64,000 bases of DNA. It comes from Microbacterium oleivorans (GTDB lineage Bacteria; Actinomycetota; Actinomycetes; Actinomycetales; Microbacteriaceae). Each line of letters starts with the position of its first letter. The first letter of the stretch is position 1. The notes beneath the pieces were generated by a model. That model made no database searches. It worked only from the letters and a program-made list of their open reading frames with translations, and was not told the origin of the DNA. The translations under genes were made by a program, and so were the position numbers. Below are positions 8,297 through 17,145 of the stretch, piece by piece. The stretch lies in assembly GCF_023715745.1 (NCBI RefSeq), contig NZ_JAMBOV010000001.1, positions 682,001 through 746,000 on the forward strand, written 5' to 3'.

Positions 8297-9658
8297 TCAC
8301 TCGCGTGCGGCCTCCTTCACCTTCTCGTAGGCGTCGAGCGCGTTCTGACGTGTCGCCTTCAGATCGACGATCGGCTGCGGCGGCTGCCCGTCGGCATCCC
8401 GGTATTCCGGAGCCCACTCCCCGATGTACTCGCGCTTCTTGTCGAACTTGTCGGCCTGCAGCTCGGGGTTGAAGACACGGAAGTAGGGTGCCGCGTCGGC
8501 GCCCGACCCCGCGACCCACTGCCAGTTGAACGGGTTGCTCGCCCCGTCGGCATCGACCAGGCAGTCCCAGAACCACTCCTCGCCGCGGCGCCAGTCGATC
8601 ATCAGGTTCTTGATGAGGAAGGATGCCGTGACCATGCGCACGCGGTTGTGCATGTAGCCCGTCTCCCACAGCTCTCGCATGCCGGCATCCACCATCGCGT
8701 AGCCGGTCCGGCCCTTCTGCCAGGCCTCCAAGGCGGAGGGCTTCAGGCGCGGCCAGGGGAAGGCGTCGAACTCCCGCCGGAGGTTCTTCGTCGCGAGGTC
8801 GGGGAAGTGGTACAGCGTGTGCCAGGCGAACTCGCGCCATCCGATCTCGGACAGGAATTGCGACGAGCCCGTTGTCTCGACGGCTTCGTGCCAGACGGTG
8901 TGAGGGCTGAGCTCCCCCCAGCGCAGTCGGGGCGACAGCATCGACGTCGCCCCCGCAGCGGGGCGGTCCCGCGCGGCACCGTAGTGGCCGAGGTCCTCGT
9001 CGAGGAACTCCCGCAGTCGGCGTCGTGCCGCCGGTTCGCCCGGCTCCCACGTGTCGCGCAAACCCTGCGCCCAGTCCGGCGCGGTCGGCAGCAGCTGCCA
9101 GTCGTCGAGGTCGTCCGAGGCGGGAGGGCGGGACGGGCCGGGCACCTCGCGCGCCTCCGGCAGGGGGGCGCGCGGGGCGGGCTGCGCGAGGCACGCCCGC
9201 CAGAAGGGGCTGTAGACCGAGAAGTGGCGGCCCGCTCCGGTCTGGATGGTCCAGGGCTCGAACAGGACGGATGCCGCGAACGACGCGACCTCGGTGCCGT
9301 CGTCCCGCAGGGCGGATTTCAGCCCCGCATCGACCTCGCGCTCGGGTCCGCCGTATCGGCGGTTCCAGAAGACGGCGCCCGCTCCCGTCTCGTCGACGAG
9401 CTCGCTCACGACGCGATCGGCCGGCCCGCGACGCAGGATCAGCCGGGAGCCGCGCTCGGCCAGACGCTCCGCCAGCGACGCGAGCGAGTGGTGCAGCCAC
9501 CAGCGGGCCGCCCCGCCGAGGGGACGGATGCCGTCGGACTCCTCGTCGAGGACGTACAGGCCGATGACGGGCTCGCCGCGGTCGAGTGCCGCGCGGAGGG
9601 CGGGATGGTCGGCGAGGCGGAGGTCGTCGCGGAACCAGACGATCGAGGGGGACGGCAT
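8297..9658 (-). CDS. phr: Deoxyribodipyrimidine photo-lyase (cryptochrome/photolyase family)
   Basis: A 453-residue DNA photolyase that repairs UV cyclobutane pyrimidine dimers using light. The N-terminal antenna domain begins SIVWFRDDLRLADHPALRAAL. The C-terminal FAD-binding region contains WREFAWHTLYHFPDL, the TGYAMVDAGMRELWETGYMHNRVRM motif region, and FNWQWVAGSGADAAPYFRVFNP near the end, all diagnostic. I chose the ATG at 9658 because it sits just before the conserved SIVWFRDD; a GAGGT lies close upstream. An in-frame ATG 45 bp further up would add a non-conserved tail. Confidence 0.95.
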   Translation of the reverse strand: MPSPSIVWFRDDLRLADHPALRAALDRGEPVIGLYVLDEESDGIRPLGGAARWWLHHSLASLAERLAERGSRLILRRGPADRVVSELVDETGAGAVFWNRRYGGPEREVDAGLKSALRDDGTEVASFAASVLFEPWTIQTGAGRHFSVYSPFWRACLAQPAPRAPLPEAREVPGPSRPPASDDLDDWQLLPTAPDWAQGLRDTWEPGEPAARRRLREFLDEDLGHYGAARDRPAAGATSMLSPRLRWGELSPHTVWHEAVETTGSSQFLSEIGWREFAWHTLYHFPDLATKNLRREFDAFPWPRLKPSALEAWQKGRTGYAMVDAGMRELWETGYMHNRVRMVTASFLIKNLMIDWRRGEEWFWDCLVDADGASNPFNWQWVAGSGADAAPYFRVFNPELQADKFDKKREYIGEWAPEYRDADGQPPQPIVDLKATRQNALDAYEKVKEAARE

Positions 9659-9719
9659 GACCTCATCCTGGTCATCGCCTGCGGCCGGCGCCGCCCCTTG
9701 CAATCCGGCGCGGAATGCC

Positions 9720-10889
9720 TCAGACGGCCTCGACGGAGTGCCCGCGCGGGATCGCGAGGGTCAGTCCGCCGGGGATCACGCGCACCGCGATCCGGGTGGC
9801 CTCACCGAACTCGTCGCCGTCGAGCTGCACCGGGTGGGCTTCCTCGGCGGCCAGGTCGATGCCCTTGCCTCGCGAGTACCGCACCGAGTTGTCGGCGGTG
9901 CGAAGGGAGAGGATCTTGCGGCCGGTGCGGAACTTGCGGAGCACGCTGTTGTCCCACGCGAGGCGACGCCACACGAGCAGCCAGCCGAACGCGGAGCGCG
10001 GCTGCAGGATCGCGACGTCGAGCTCACCGTCGGTGATGGATGCCTCGGGGATGAGTTCGAGCCCCGCCTGCAGCGACCCGCAGTTGGCGAAGAGCACGCT
10101 CTGTACGTCGGCGCGATGGATCCGGTGGCCGGGCACCTGGTAGACCACGGGGAAGGGCTTGGCCTGCGCGATCGACCGCGCGGCGCCGTCGACGTAGGCG
10201 ACCCAGCCGACCTTCTTCTTCAGGTCGCTGTTGGTGTTCGCGATCATCGCAGCGTCGAGGCCCATGCCGCCCATGACGACGAAGGCGTGCTCGGTGGTCT
10301 CGCCGTCGGGTCGGCGCAGCTGCGCGAGGCCGACGTCGATGGCGAGGGTGTCGCCGTCGAAGGTGGCGGCGATCATCGCGGCGGGTTCGTCGAGGGGGAG
10401 GCGGAGATTCCGGGCGAGGAGATTGCCGGTCCCGCTGGGGACAATCGTGAGGGGCACGGAGGATCCGGTCATCGCCTCGCTCACGGCGCGGACCGTGCCG
10501 TCGCCACCGGCGACGAGGATCGCGTTCACGCCCTCCTTCAGCGCCTGGCGGGCGACGTCGTCGCCGAGGTCGTCGACCGTGGTCTCGTAGAAGAGGGGTT
10601 CGGACCAGCCGGCATCCTTCGCTGACTGCGCCACCTGCTCGCGCAGGGCGTCGCCGTCGACCTTGATCGGGTTGTAGACGAGCGCGGCCTTGGGGCTCGG
10701 GCGGCCCTCCTCGTCGGGCATCGGCTCGGTGGAGCCGCTGCGGTCGACGCGACGAGCCTCGCCGGTCTCGCCGTCGTGCGTGTCCGCCGAGATGTCGTCG
10801 GGTTCGCGGATGACACCGTCCGGTTCTGCCGCGGAAGCCGGGTCGTGCGCGTCGTCGGAGCCGTGCGTCGTGCCGGGATCGGTCGTCAT
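9720..10889 (-). CDS. Diacylglycerol kinase-like (YegS/DagK family) lipid kinase
   Basis: A 389-residue protein with a DAGK catalytic domain from about residue 65: VYNPIK opens the nucleotide fold, AILVAGGDGTVRAVSEAM is the GGDGT nucleotide site, and IVPSGTGNLLARNL is the second conserved loop. These enzymes phosphorylate diacylglycerol or related lipids at the inner membrane. The first ~65 residues are acidic and low in complexity, so probably disordered. The ATG at 10889 is preceded by TATCCT and exactly 6 nt, indicating a leaderless message; a longer start at 10952 is therefore unlikely. It is divergent from serS, with both promoters in about 100 bp. Confidence 0.88.
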   Translation of the reverse strand: MTTDPGTTHGSDDAHDPASAAEPDGVIREPDDISADTHDGETGEARRVDRSGSTEPMPDEEGRPSPKAALVYNPIKVDGDALREQVAQSAKDAGWSEPLFYETTVDDLGDDVARQALKEGVNAILVAGGDGTVRAVSEAMTGSSVPLTIVPSGTGNLLARNLRLPLDEPAAMIAATFDGDTLAIDVGLAQLRRPDGETTEHAFVVMGGMGLDAAMIANTNSDLKKKVGWVAYVDGAARSIAQAKPFPVVYQVPGHRIHRADVQSVLFANCGSLQAGLELIPEASITDGELDVAILQPRSAFGWLLVWRRLAWDNSVLRKFRTGRKILSLRTADNSVRYSRGKGIDLAAEEAHPVQLDGDEFGEATRIAVRVIPGGLTLAIPRGHSVEAV

Positions 10890-10895
10890 GCGTAC

Positions 10896-10901
10896 AGGAT
10901 A
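10896..10901 (-). promoter_or_regulatory. -10 element, leaderless promoter of the lipid kinase gene
   Basis: TATCCT (minus strand) lies 6 nt before the ATG at 10889, so the transcription start should coincide with the start codon. Confidence 0.65.
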
Positions 10902-10980
10902 GGGCCCGGCATCCGTCTCTCGGGGCCCCTTGCGCGCCCGTGCGATCCGCACCAGGGGAGGGCGCCGGGAGGCCCGCGAC

Positions 10981-10986
10981 TAGACT
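10981..10986 (+). promoter_or_regulatory. -10 element, leaderless promoter of serS
   Basis: TAGACT lies 6 nt before the GTG at 10993, with no ribosome-binding site, the standard leaderless arrangement in actinobacteria. Confidence 0.7.
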
Positions 10987-10992
10987 CGTCGG

Positions 10993-12258
10993 GTGATCGA
11001 TCTCGCTCTCCTCCGTGACGACCCGGACCTCGTGAAGCGCTCGCAGGAAGCGCGCGGCGAGTCGCCCGACACCGTCGACGCCGCCCTCGCCGCCGACCGG
11101 GAGCGGCGCGCGGCGATCACCGCCTTCGAGGAGCTCCGCGCCGAACAGAACGCGCACGGCAAACGCGTCGCGAAGGCGCCGAAGGACGAGAAGGCGGCGC
11201 TCGTCGCCGAGGCGAAGGACCTCAGTGAGCGAGTGAAGGCCGCGCAGCAGGCGGTCACCACCGCCGAGGAGGCCGCCTCGGCCGCTCTCTCGCGCATCGA
11301 GAACATCGTCGTCGACGGCGTGCCCGCCGGGGGCGAGGACGACTTCATCACACTGCGCACCCACGGGGAGCCGGCGGCATTCGACTTCGAACCGCGCGAC
11401 CACCTCGCCCTCGGCGAGATGCTCGGCGCGATCGACACCGAGCGCGGCGCGAAGGTCTCGGGGGCGCGATTCACCTTCCTCACCGGCATCGGGGCGCGAC
11501 TCGAGCTCGCCCTCATGAATCTCGGCCTGCAGCGCGCACTCGAGGCCGGCTTCATCCCGATGATCCCCCCGACGCTCGTGCGAGCGGAGGTCATGCGCGG
11601 CACCGGCTTCCTCGGTCAGCACGCGGACGAGGTCTACCACCTCGACGACGACGACCTGTACCTCGTCGGCACGAGCGAGGTCCCTCTCGCCGGCTACCAC
11701 ATGGACGAGATCCTCGACCTCGAGGCGGGCGCGAAGCGATACGCGGGCTGGTCGACGTGCTACCGCCGCGAGGCGGGCTCGTACGGCAAGGACACGCGCG
11801 GCATCATTCGCCTGCACCAGTTCAACAAGCTGGAGATGTTCGTCTACACGACGCCCGACGACGCCGAGGCCGAGCACCTGCGCCTCGTCGAGATGCAGGA
11901 GCGGATGCTGCAGGACCTCGGGCTCGCCTACCGCGTGATCGACGTCGCCGCCGGCGACCTCGGCTCCTCCGCCGCCCGCAAGTACGACGTCGAGGCGTGG
12001 GTCCCGACGCAGGGCGCCTACCGCGAGCTCACGTCGACGTCGAACTGCACGACGTACCAGGCCCGTCGCCTCGACATCCGCTACCGCCCCGAGGGCGGTC
12101 GCACCGCGCCGGTCGCGACCCTCAACGGCACCCTCGCGACGACCCGGTGGATCGTCGCCCTGCTCGAGACGCACCAGCGCGAGGACGGCTCGGTCGTCAT
12201 CCCCGAGGTCCTGCGCCCCTACCTGGGTGGCCTCGAGGTGGCGGAGCCGATCGCGTGA
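10993..12258 (+). CDS. serS: Seryl-tRNA synthetase
   Basis: A 421-residue class II aminoacyl-tRNA synthetase that charges tRNA-Ser. The N-terminal coiled-coil arm is visible at residues ~30-100 (charged, Ala/Glu/Lys-rich). The catalytic core shows [14 protein letters not shown], motif 2 ([28 protein letters not shown]) and motif 3 ([18 protein letters not shown]). The GTG start at 10993 is supported by the leaderless promoter. The stop overlaps the start of the following HAD gene (GTGA). Two tRNA-Ser genes lie 1 kb and 2.5 kb downstream. Confidence 0.97.
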   Translation: MIDLALLRDDPDLVKRSQEARGESPDTVDAALAADRERRAAITAFEELRAEQNAHGKRVAKAPKDEKAALVAEAKDLSERVKAAQQAVTTAEEAASAALSRIENIVVDGVPAGGEDDFITLRTHGEPAAFDFEPRDHLALGEMLGAIDTERGAKVSGARFTFLTGIGARLELALMNLGLQRALEAGFIPMIPPTLVRAEVMRGTGFLGQHADEVYHLDDDDLYLVGTSEVPLAGYHMDEILDLEAGAKRYAGWSTCYRREAGSYGKDTRGIIRLHQFNKLEMFVYTTPDDAEAEHLRLVEMQERMLQDLGLAYRVIDVAAGDLGSSAARKYDVEAWVPTQGAYRELTSTSNCTTYQARRLDIRYRPEGGRTAPVATLNGTLATTRWIVALLETHQREDGSVVIPEVLRPYLGGLEVAEPIA

Positions 12259-13160
12259 GTCCCGAGGACGCCCCTGCCACCGGCGAGCTGCGCGCGGTCT
12301 CTGCGGACGAGGCCGCCGACGTCGTCGAGGAGATCGCGACGGATGCCGCCGAGTCTCCGCGCGAGCGACTGCTCATCGCGCTCGACGTGGACGGGACGAT
12401 CCTGCTCGAGGACGAGACCTACAGCCCGGGCGTGATCGACGCGGTCGCCGATGCGCAGCGGGCCGGGCACGAGGTCATGCTCGCGACGGGACGCTCGTGG
12501 GAGGGCACCCGTCACGTCCTGGAGGGGCTGGCGCTGACGCCCGAGTACGTCGTGTGCTCCAACGGCGCCGTCATCCTGCGACGCACCGGCCCCGCCGGGA
12601 GCACGGCCTACGAGCGGTTCCACACCGAGGAGTTCGACGCGACCGAGGTCCTGACCCTGCTGCGCGACCATCTGCCGACCGCCCGCTACATGGTCGAGCT
12701 GCCCGACGGTCGTCGGCTCTACACCGACCGGATGGACGAGTGGAACGTCTCGCGCGCCGACCGGGTCCCGTTCGAGGAGCTCTCGGCGCACCCCGTCTCG
12801 CGCGTCGTCGTGGTGTCCGAGAAGGGCACCGACCAGGACTTCCTCGACCTCGTGTCGCGGATCGGCCTGAACGAGGTCTCGTACGCCGTCGGGTGGTCGG
12901 CGTGGCTCGACATCGCCCCGCAGGGCGTCGACAAGGCGACGGGGCTCGAGATGGTGCGCCGTTGGCTCGGCGTCGCGCCGTCGAACGTCGTCGTCATCGG
13001 CGACGGCCGCAACGACATCGGGATGTTCCGGTGGGCGCGGGCCCACGGCGGACGCGCGATCGCGATGGGTCAGGGGCCTGACGAGGTGACCTCGGAGGCG
13101 TCGGAGCTCACGGCATCCGTCACCGAGGGCGGCGTCACCGCGGTGCTGAAGGCCCTCTGA
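12255..13160 (+). CDS. HAD-superfamily hydrolase (Cof-type phosphatase)
   Basis: A 301-residue HAD hydrolase. Motif I is [11 protein letters not shown] with Asp44 and Asp46; the LATGRSWEG segment and C-terminal [13 protein letters not shown] (magnesium-binding motif) place it in the Cof/IIB group that dephosphorylates small sugar phosphates or nucleotides. The GTG start overlaps the serS stop by 4 bp, so the pair is translationally coupled, as is common in Microbacteriaceae. An acidic, probably flexible N-terminal stretch of about 35 residues precedes the domain. Confidence 0.88.
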   Translation: MSPEDAPATGELRAVSADEAADVVEEIATDAAESPRERLLIALDVDGTILLEDETYSPGVIDAVADAQRAGHEVMLATGRSWEGTRHVLEGLALTPEYVVCSNGAVILRRTGPAGSTAYERFHTEEFDATEVLTLLRDHLPTARYMVELPDGRRLYTDRMDEWNVSRADRVPFEELSAHPVSRVVVVSEKGTDQDFLDLVSRIGLNEVSYAVGWSAWLDIAPQGVDKATGLEMVRRWLGVAPSNVVVIGDGRNDIGMFRWARAHGGRAIAMGQGPDEVTSEASELTASVTEGGVTAVLKAL

Positions 13161-13259
13161 CCGGCCCGTTCAGGCCGCATCCAGGCGCGCCCGCGAGAAT
13201 AGACGGGTTCTGGGGTCGGCTAGACTCGGCCTGTTCGACCGAGGCCATCTGCGCGGTCG

Positions 13260-13344
13260 GGAGGGTTGTCCGAGCGGCCGAAGGATCCGGTCTTGAAAAC
13301 CGGTGGGCAGCAATGTCCCGTGGGTTCGAATCCCACACCCTCCG
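13260..13344 (+). tRNA. tRNA-Ser (anticodon TGA)
   Basis: A complete 85-nt cloverleaf: acceptor GGAGGGT/ACCCTCC, anticodon stem CCGGT/ACCGG around CTTGAAA (anticodon TGA at 13294-13296), a long class II variable arm and T-loop TTCGAAT. CCA is not encoded. A TAGACT -10-like element is at 13221-13226. Confidence 0.95.
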
Positions 13345-13364
13345 CACTGTCCGAAAGGTGATCC

Positions 13365-14666
13365 GTGAGCGCAAGGCATGACGCGAAGGCGACGAAGTTC
13401 CGCCGTCAGCCCGTCGCCCGTCACGGAGCGCTCACGTCGCCGCATCCGCTGCGACAGGTCTTCACGATCCTCGCCGCGATCGTCGCCGTCGCCCTGGTCA
13501 GCACCGTCGCGATCGGCGGATTCTACGTATGGGATGCCGCGCGCAGCCTGGACGAGAACGGCGTGACGATCGGCGACGACGCCCCGCTTCCGCCCCACAT
13601 CGGCGAGATCGAGGGCGGCGTCAACATGCTGATCGTCGGAACCGACTCATGCGAGGGGCAGGACCTCAAGCTCTTCCCGCGCTGCGCCCACGATGACGGC
13701 GGGGAGCGTAACGACGTCACGATGCTCGTGCACATCAGCGACGCGCCCCGCCGTGTGACCGTGGTGTCGTTCCCGCGCGACATGATCGTGCCGATCCCGG
13801 CGTGCGAGAACCCCGACGGCGGCTCGTACCCCGCGTTGAGCGCGCAGATGATCAACACCTCCTACAGCTACGGCGGGCTCAGCTGCTCGGTGGCGACCGT
13901 CGAGGAGCTGACGGGTGTCGACATCCAGTTCGCCGGTGCCATCCGGTGGACCGGCGTGATCAACATGTCCGACGCGATCGGCGGCGTCGACGTATGCCTC
14001 AGCGGTGACATCAAGGACAGCCACACCGGGCTCGACCTCGCGGCCGGTGAGCACACCCTCGTCGGTGCGGAGGCGCTGCAGTTCCTCCGCATCCGTCACG
14101 GCATCGGCGACGGATCCGACCTCGGGCGCATCTCGAACCAGCAGCAGTTCATGAGCTCGCTCGTGCGCAAGCTGCAGTCGGGCGAGGTGCTCTCGAATTA
14201 CCCGGCCCTTCTGAACCTCGCGAACACCGCCCTGCGCCAGGTCAACGAGAAGCAGCTGATCCTCAGCGAGTCGCTCACCAACCCGCAGCGGATGGTCCAG
14301 ATCGCGATGGCCGTCGCGGACGTGCCCTACAAGGACATCGTCTTCGTGCAGTACCCCACCGTGTACGCACCGGGCGGAGCTCGTGTGCTGCCGGTGACGT
14401 CGGCTGCCGACGTGCTGTTCACGGCGCTGTCCGAGAACAAGCCGATCCGCGTCACGGGTGCGGCGAGCGGCGGGAACGGCGTCGAGGTCGTCGGCGAGGC
14501 GGGCGACCCGAACGCCACGCCCGACCCGACCGGCACGCCGACGGGGACAGCAGACCCCGACTCCACTGCGACGCCGCCGGCGACCGCGGACGGCACCGTC
14601 GACCTGCCCGGGGAGATCACGGGCCAGTCGGCCAACGAGGTCACCTGCACCGTCGCGCAGCGCTGA
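13365..14666 (+). CDS. LytR-CpsA-Psr (LCP) family cell-wall glycopolymer transferase
   Basis: A 433-residue membrane-anchored LCP protein. A cytoplasmic basic N-terminus and one helix (about residues 27-50, VFTILAAIVAVALVSTVAIG) are followed by the LCP domain: NMLIVGTDS, RNDVTMLVHI, VTVVSFPRDMIVPIP and LRIRHGIGDGSDLGRISNQQQFM, with the conserved arginines and aspartates that bind the polyprenyl pyrophosphate. LCP enzymes attach anionic polymers to peptidoglycan. The C-terminal ~60 residues are Thr/Pro/Asp-rich and probably disordered outside the membrane. The GTG at 13365 has a GAAAGG ribosome-binding site. Confidence 0.92.
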   Translation: MSARHDAKATKFRRQPVARHGALTSPHPLRQVFTILAAIVAVALVSTVAIGGFYVWDAARSLDENGVTIGDDAPLPPHIGEIEGGVNMLIVGTDSCEGQDLKLFPRCAHDDGGERNDVTMLVHISDAPRRVTVVSFPRDMIVPIPACENPDGGSYPALSAQMINTSYSYGGLSCSVATVEELTGVDIQFAGAIRWTGVINMSDAIGGVDVCLSGDIKDSHTGLDLAAGEHTLVGAEALQFLRIRHGIGDGSDLGRISNQQQFMSSLVRKLQSGEVLSNYPALLNLANTALRQVNEKQLILSESLTNPQRMVQIAMAVADVPYKDIVFVQYPTVYAPGGARVLPVTSAADVLFTALSENKPIRVTGAASGGNGVEVVGEAGDPNATPDPTGTPTGTADPDSTATPPATADGTVDLPGEITGQSANEVTCTVAQR

Positions 14667-14697
14667 CGCTCGGTTCGGCGCGGCGCCCGCGAGCGGT

Positions 14698-14703
14698 TAT
14701 GCT
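14698..14703 (+). promoter_or_regulatory. -10 element before tRNA-Ser(GCT)
   Basis: TATGCT, a good actinobacterial -10, stands 37 bp upstream of the tRNA. No clear -35 is seen. Confidence 0.45.
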
Positions 14704-14740
14704 TGCGTGGTGCATCCGCGCCGTCCGCGGCCGGATGCCT

Positions 14741-14829
14741 GGAGACGTCGCATAGTCAGGCCTAGTGCACCACCCTGCTAAGGTGGAGTCCCCTTTAGGG
14801 GACCGAGGGTTCAAATCCCTCCGTCTCCG
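14741..14829 (+). tRNA. tRNA-Ser (anticodon GCT)
   Basis: An 89-nt class II tRNA: acceptor GGAGACG/CGTCTCC, anticodon stem CCACC/GGTGG around CTGCTAA (anticodon GCT at 14777-14779), a long variable arm and T-stem GAGGG/CCCTC. CCA is not encoded. It is followed by a strong hairpin terminator. Confidence 0.95.
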
Positions 14830-14835
14830 CCATGA

Positions 14836-14859
14836 GAAGCCCCGGTTCGCCGGGGCTTC
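14836..14859 (+). terminator. tRNA-Ser(GCT) terminator
   Basis: GAAGCCCCGG (14836-14845), loop TTCG, CCGGGGCTTC (14850-14859): a 10-bp perfect stem with a stable tetraloop, starting 6 nt after the tRNA. Confidence 0.85.
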
Positions 14860-14896
14860 CGGCGTTTCGGAGCGAGCCGTCGGCGCGCGGTCACAC

Positions 14897-14920
14897 TGGG
14901 AAGGCGCTTTCCCATAGGCT
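14897..14920 (+). promoter_or_regulatory. Operator and -10 of the alpha-galactosidase gene
   Basis: TGGGAAGGCGCTTTCCCA (14897-14914) is a near-perfect palindrome of the LacI/CebR operator type. It abuts a -10 TAGGCT (14915-14920), so a bound LacI-family protein would block initiation. Neither local LacI-type regulator has this site at its own promoter; the controlling repressor may lie outside the window. Confidence 0.65.
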
Positions 14921-14951
14921 GGTGCCCCCGCTCTTCTCCAGGAAGTGACGC

Positions 14952-17096
14952 ATGTCCGTTCGCATCGAAGTCGGCAACCGTGACCTCGAGATCGTCGTGG
15001 TCGCGGATGACGGTGCACCGCCGCGACTGCTCCGATGCGGCCCTCCTTCCTGGGCCGCGGACCTGCCCGCCGGCCAGCCGCTCATCGAGATCGTCACGGG
15101 TGACTCCGGGCACGCGCCGTCGTCGTCGAGGATCACCTACGGCGAGCTGAGCAGTCGACTCCGCTACGTCGACCATGCCGTCACGGACCTGCCGGGCGGT
15201 TGGACCGAGCTCACCCTCACCACGAGGGAGACGCAGCCCGGTCCGGCGCATCGGCTGGGGACCGTCACAGGGCTCGGCCTCGAGGCCGTCGTGCGCGTCA
15301 CCGTACCGCCGACGGGCTGCGCCCTGCGCTCCGAGGTCACCGTCACCAACGCCGCGGATGCCCCGGAACCGCGCACCCTGACCTCCGTCGCGAGCGCGGC
15401 ACTGCACGTCGCGCTCGGGCACGACGCCGATTCGGCCCCGGACGCGCTCACCCTCGCCACGGCGCGCAACGACTGGATCGGCGAGTCCCGCTGGCGCGTG
15501 GCGCCGCTGCGCTCCTCGGGCCTCGAGGAGCTCGGCCTGGGCGAGCGCACCGTCGGAAGTCGCGGACACGTGAGCGTCGCCTCGCGCGGCACGTGGTCCA
15601 CCGGGGGTCACCTCCCGTGCGGTGCCCTGTGGAACACGGCCGATGGTGCGGCCGTCGTCTGGCAGGTGGAGAACAACGGTGGCTGGCGCTTCGACATCGC
15701 CGAGAACGCCGAGGGCACCTCGCTCGCGCTCAGCGGGCCCACCGAGGACGACCACCGCTGGCTCGCCGTCCTCGCCCCCGGTCAGAGCTTCACGACCGTG
15801 CCTGCCTCTCTCGCCTTCGGCGACGACCTCGATGCGGCCGCCGCCGCGATGACGGGCCTCCGACGGCTCAGCCGTCGGGCGCACCCCGACAACGAAGAGC
15901 TGCCGGTCGTCTACAACGACTACATGAACACCCTCATGGGCGACCCGACGACCGAGAAGCTGCTGCCGCTGATCGACGCCGCTGCCGACGCCGGGGCCGA
16001 CTACTTCGTGATGGATGCCGGGTGGTACTCCGACACCGACGACTGGTGGTCGACCGTCGGGGACTGGATCCCCTCGACCGTCCGCTTCCCCGGCGGCATG
16101 GGGCTCGTCTTCGACCGCATCCGGGAGCGCGGCATGCGCCCGGGGATCTGGCTGGAGCCCGAGGTCGTCGGGGTCGACGCCGAGGCCGCGAAGCGACTGC
16201 CCAGGGAGGCGTTCTTCCTCTCCCGCGGGGTCCCGGTCGTCGAGAGCGAGCGGCTGCACCTCGATCTGCGCCACCCCGCGGCGCGCGCCCATCTCGACGC
16301 GGTGATCGACCGTCTGGTGGCGGAGTTCGGCATCCGCTACTTCAAGTTCGACTACAACGTCACCGTCGCCCGTGGCACCGATCACGACGCCGACAGCGCC
16401 GGTGCGGGCCTGCTCGCATACAACCGCGCCCACATCGACTGGCTCGCCGGCATCCTCGACCGCCACCCCGATGTCACCCTCGAGAACTGCGGTTCCGGTG
16501 CCATGCGGGCGGACTGGGCGATGCTCTCGGTCTCACAGCTGCAATCGACCAGCGACCAGGAGGAGGCGGAGTTCTCGGCCCCGATCGCCGCCGCCGCGCC
16601 GTTCGCCATGCTCCCCGAGCAGGCGGCCAACTGGGCGTACCCCGCCGCCGACATGTCGCCGGAGAAGACGGCGTTCACCCTCGCCAACGGTGTGCTGGGT
16701 CGTCTGTACCTCTCCGGCTTCCTGCACCTGCTCAGCGCCGACCAGAAGGAACTCGTGGCCGAGGCGGTCCGCGTGCACAAGGATCTGCGCCCTTTCATCC
16801 GAACCGCGACCCCCTCGTGGCCGCTCGGACTCGAGCAGCGCGACGAGCCGTGGCAGGCACTGGCCCTGCGCGATGAGACGCAGACTGTCCTGACCCTCTG
16901 GCATCAGGACGGTGCGGCGACGGACGTGCGGGTACCCCTCCCGTCCCTTCGGGGGCGCGACGTCGACGTCGAGGTCCTCTTCCCGGCCAGCGCTCCGGCG
17001 TGGGAGATCGCATGGTCGCCTGAAGGCGGGGTCCTCGAGGTGACCGCCGGGGAGCCCTGCCTCGCCGCTCGCGTGCTGCGACTGACTCCGCAGTAG
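14952..17096 (+). CDS. Alpha-galactosidase, glycoside hydrolase family 36
   Basis: A 714-residue GH36 enzyme hydrolysing alpha-1,6-galactosides such as melibiose or raffinose, with no signal peptide and so apparently cytoplasmic. After an N-terminal beta-sandwich, the catalytic barrel starts at VVYNDYMNTLMGDPTTEKLL and contains YFVMDAGWY, GIWLEPEVVG, the nucleophile Asp467 in YFKFDYN and the acid/base Asp521 in CGSGAMRADWAMLS. Length is typical. It stands alone with its own operator; no transporter is adjacent. Confidence 0.95.
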   Translation: MSVRIEVGNRDLEIVVVADDGAPPRLLRCGPPSWAADLPAGQPLIEIVTGDSGHAPSSSRITYGELSSRLRYVDHAVTDLPGGWTELTLTTRETQPGPAHRLGTVTGLGLEAVVRVTVPPTGCALRSEVTVTNAADAPEPRTLTSVASAALHVALGHDADSAPDALTLATARNDWIGESRWRVAPLRSSGLEELGLGERTVGSRGHVSVASRGTWSTGGHLPCGALWNTADGAAVVWQVENNGGWRFDIAENAEGTSLALSGPTEDDHRWLAVLAPGQSFTTVPASLAFGDDLDAAAAAMTGLRRLSRRAHPDNEELPVVYNDYMNTLMGDPTTEKLLPLIDAAADAGADYFVMDAGWYSDTDDWWSTVGDWIPSTVRFPGGMGLVFDRIRERGMRPGIWLEPEVVGVDAEAAKRLPREAFFLSRGVPVVESERLHLDLRHPAARAHLDAVIDRLVAEFGIRYFKFDYNVTVARGTDHDADSAGAGLLAYNRAHIDWLAGILDRHPDVTLENCGSGAMRADWAMLSVSQLQSTSDQEEAEFSAPIAAAAPFAMLPEQAANWAYPAADMSPEKTAFTLANGVLGRLYLSGFLHLLSADQKELVAEAVRVHKDLRPFIRTATPSWPLGLEQRDEPWQALALRDETQTVLTLWHQDGAATDVRVPLPSLRGRDVDVEVLFPASAPAWEIAWSPEGGVLEVTAGEPCLAARVLRLTPQ

Positions 17097-17145
17097 TGTT
17101 ACGCCGCGACTTGCACGGCCGTCGGTCAGGCAGCATCGTCGGGGG

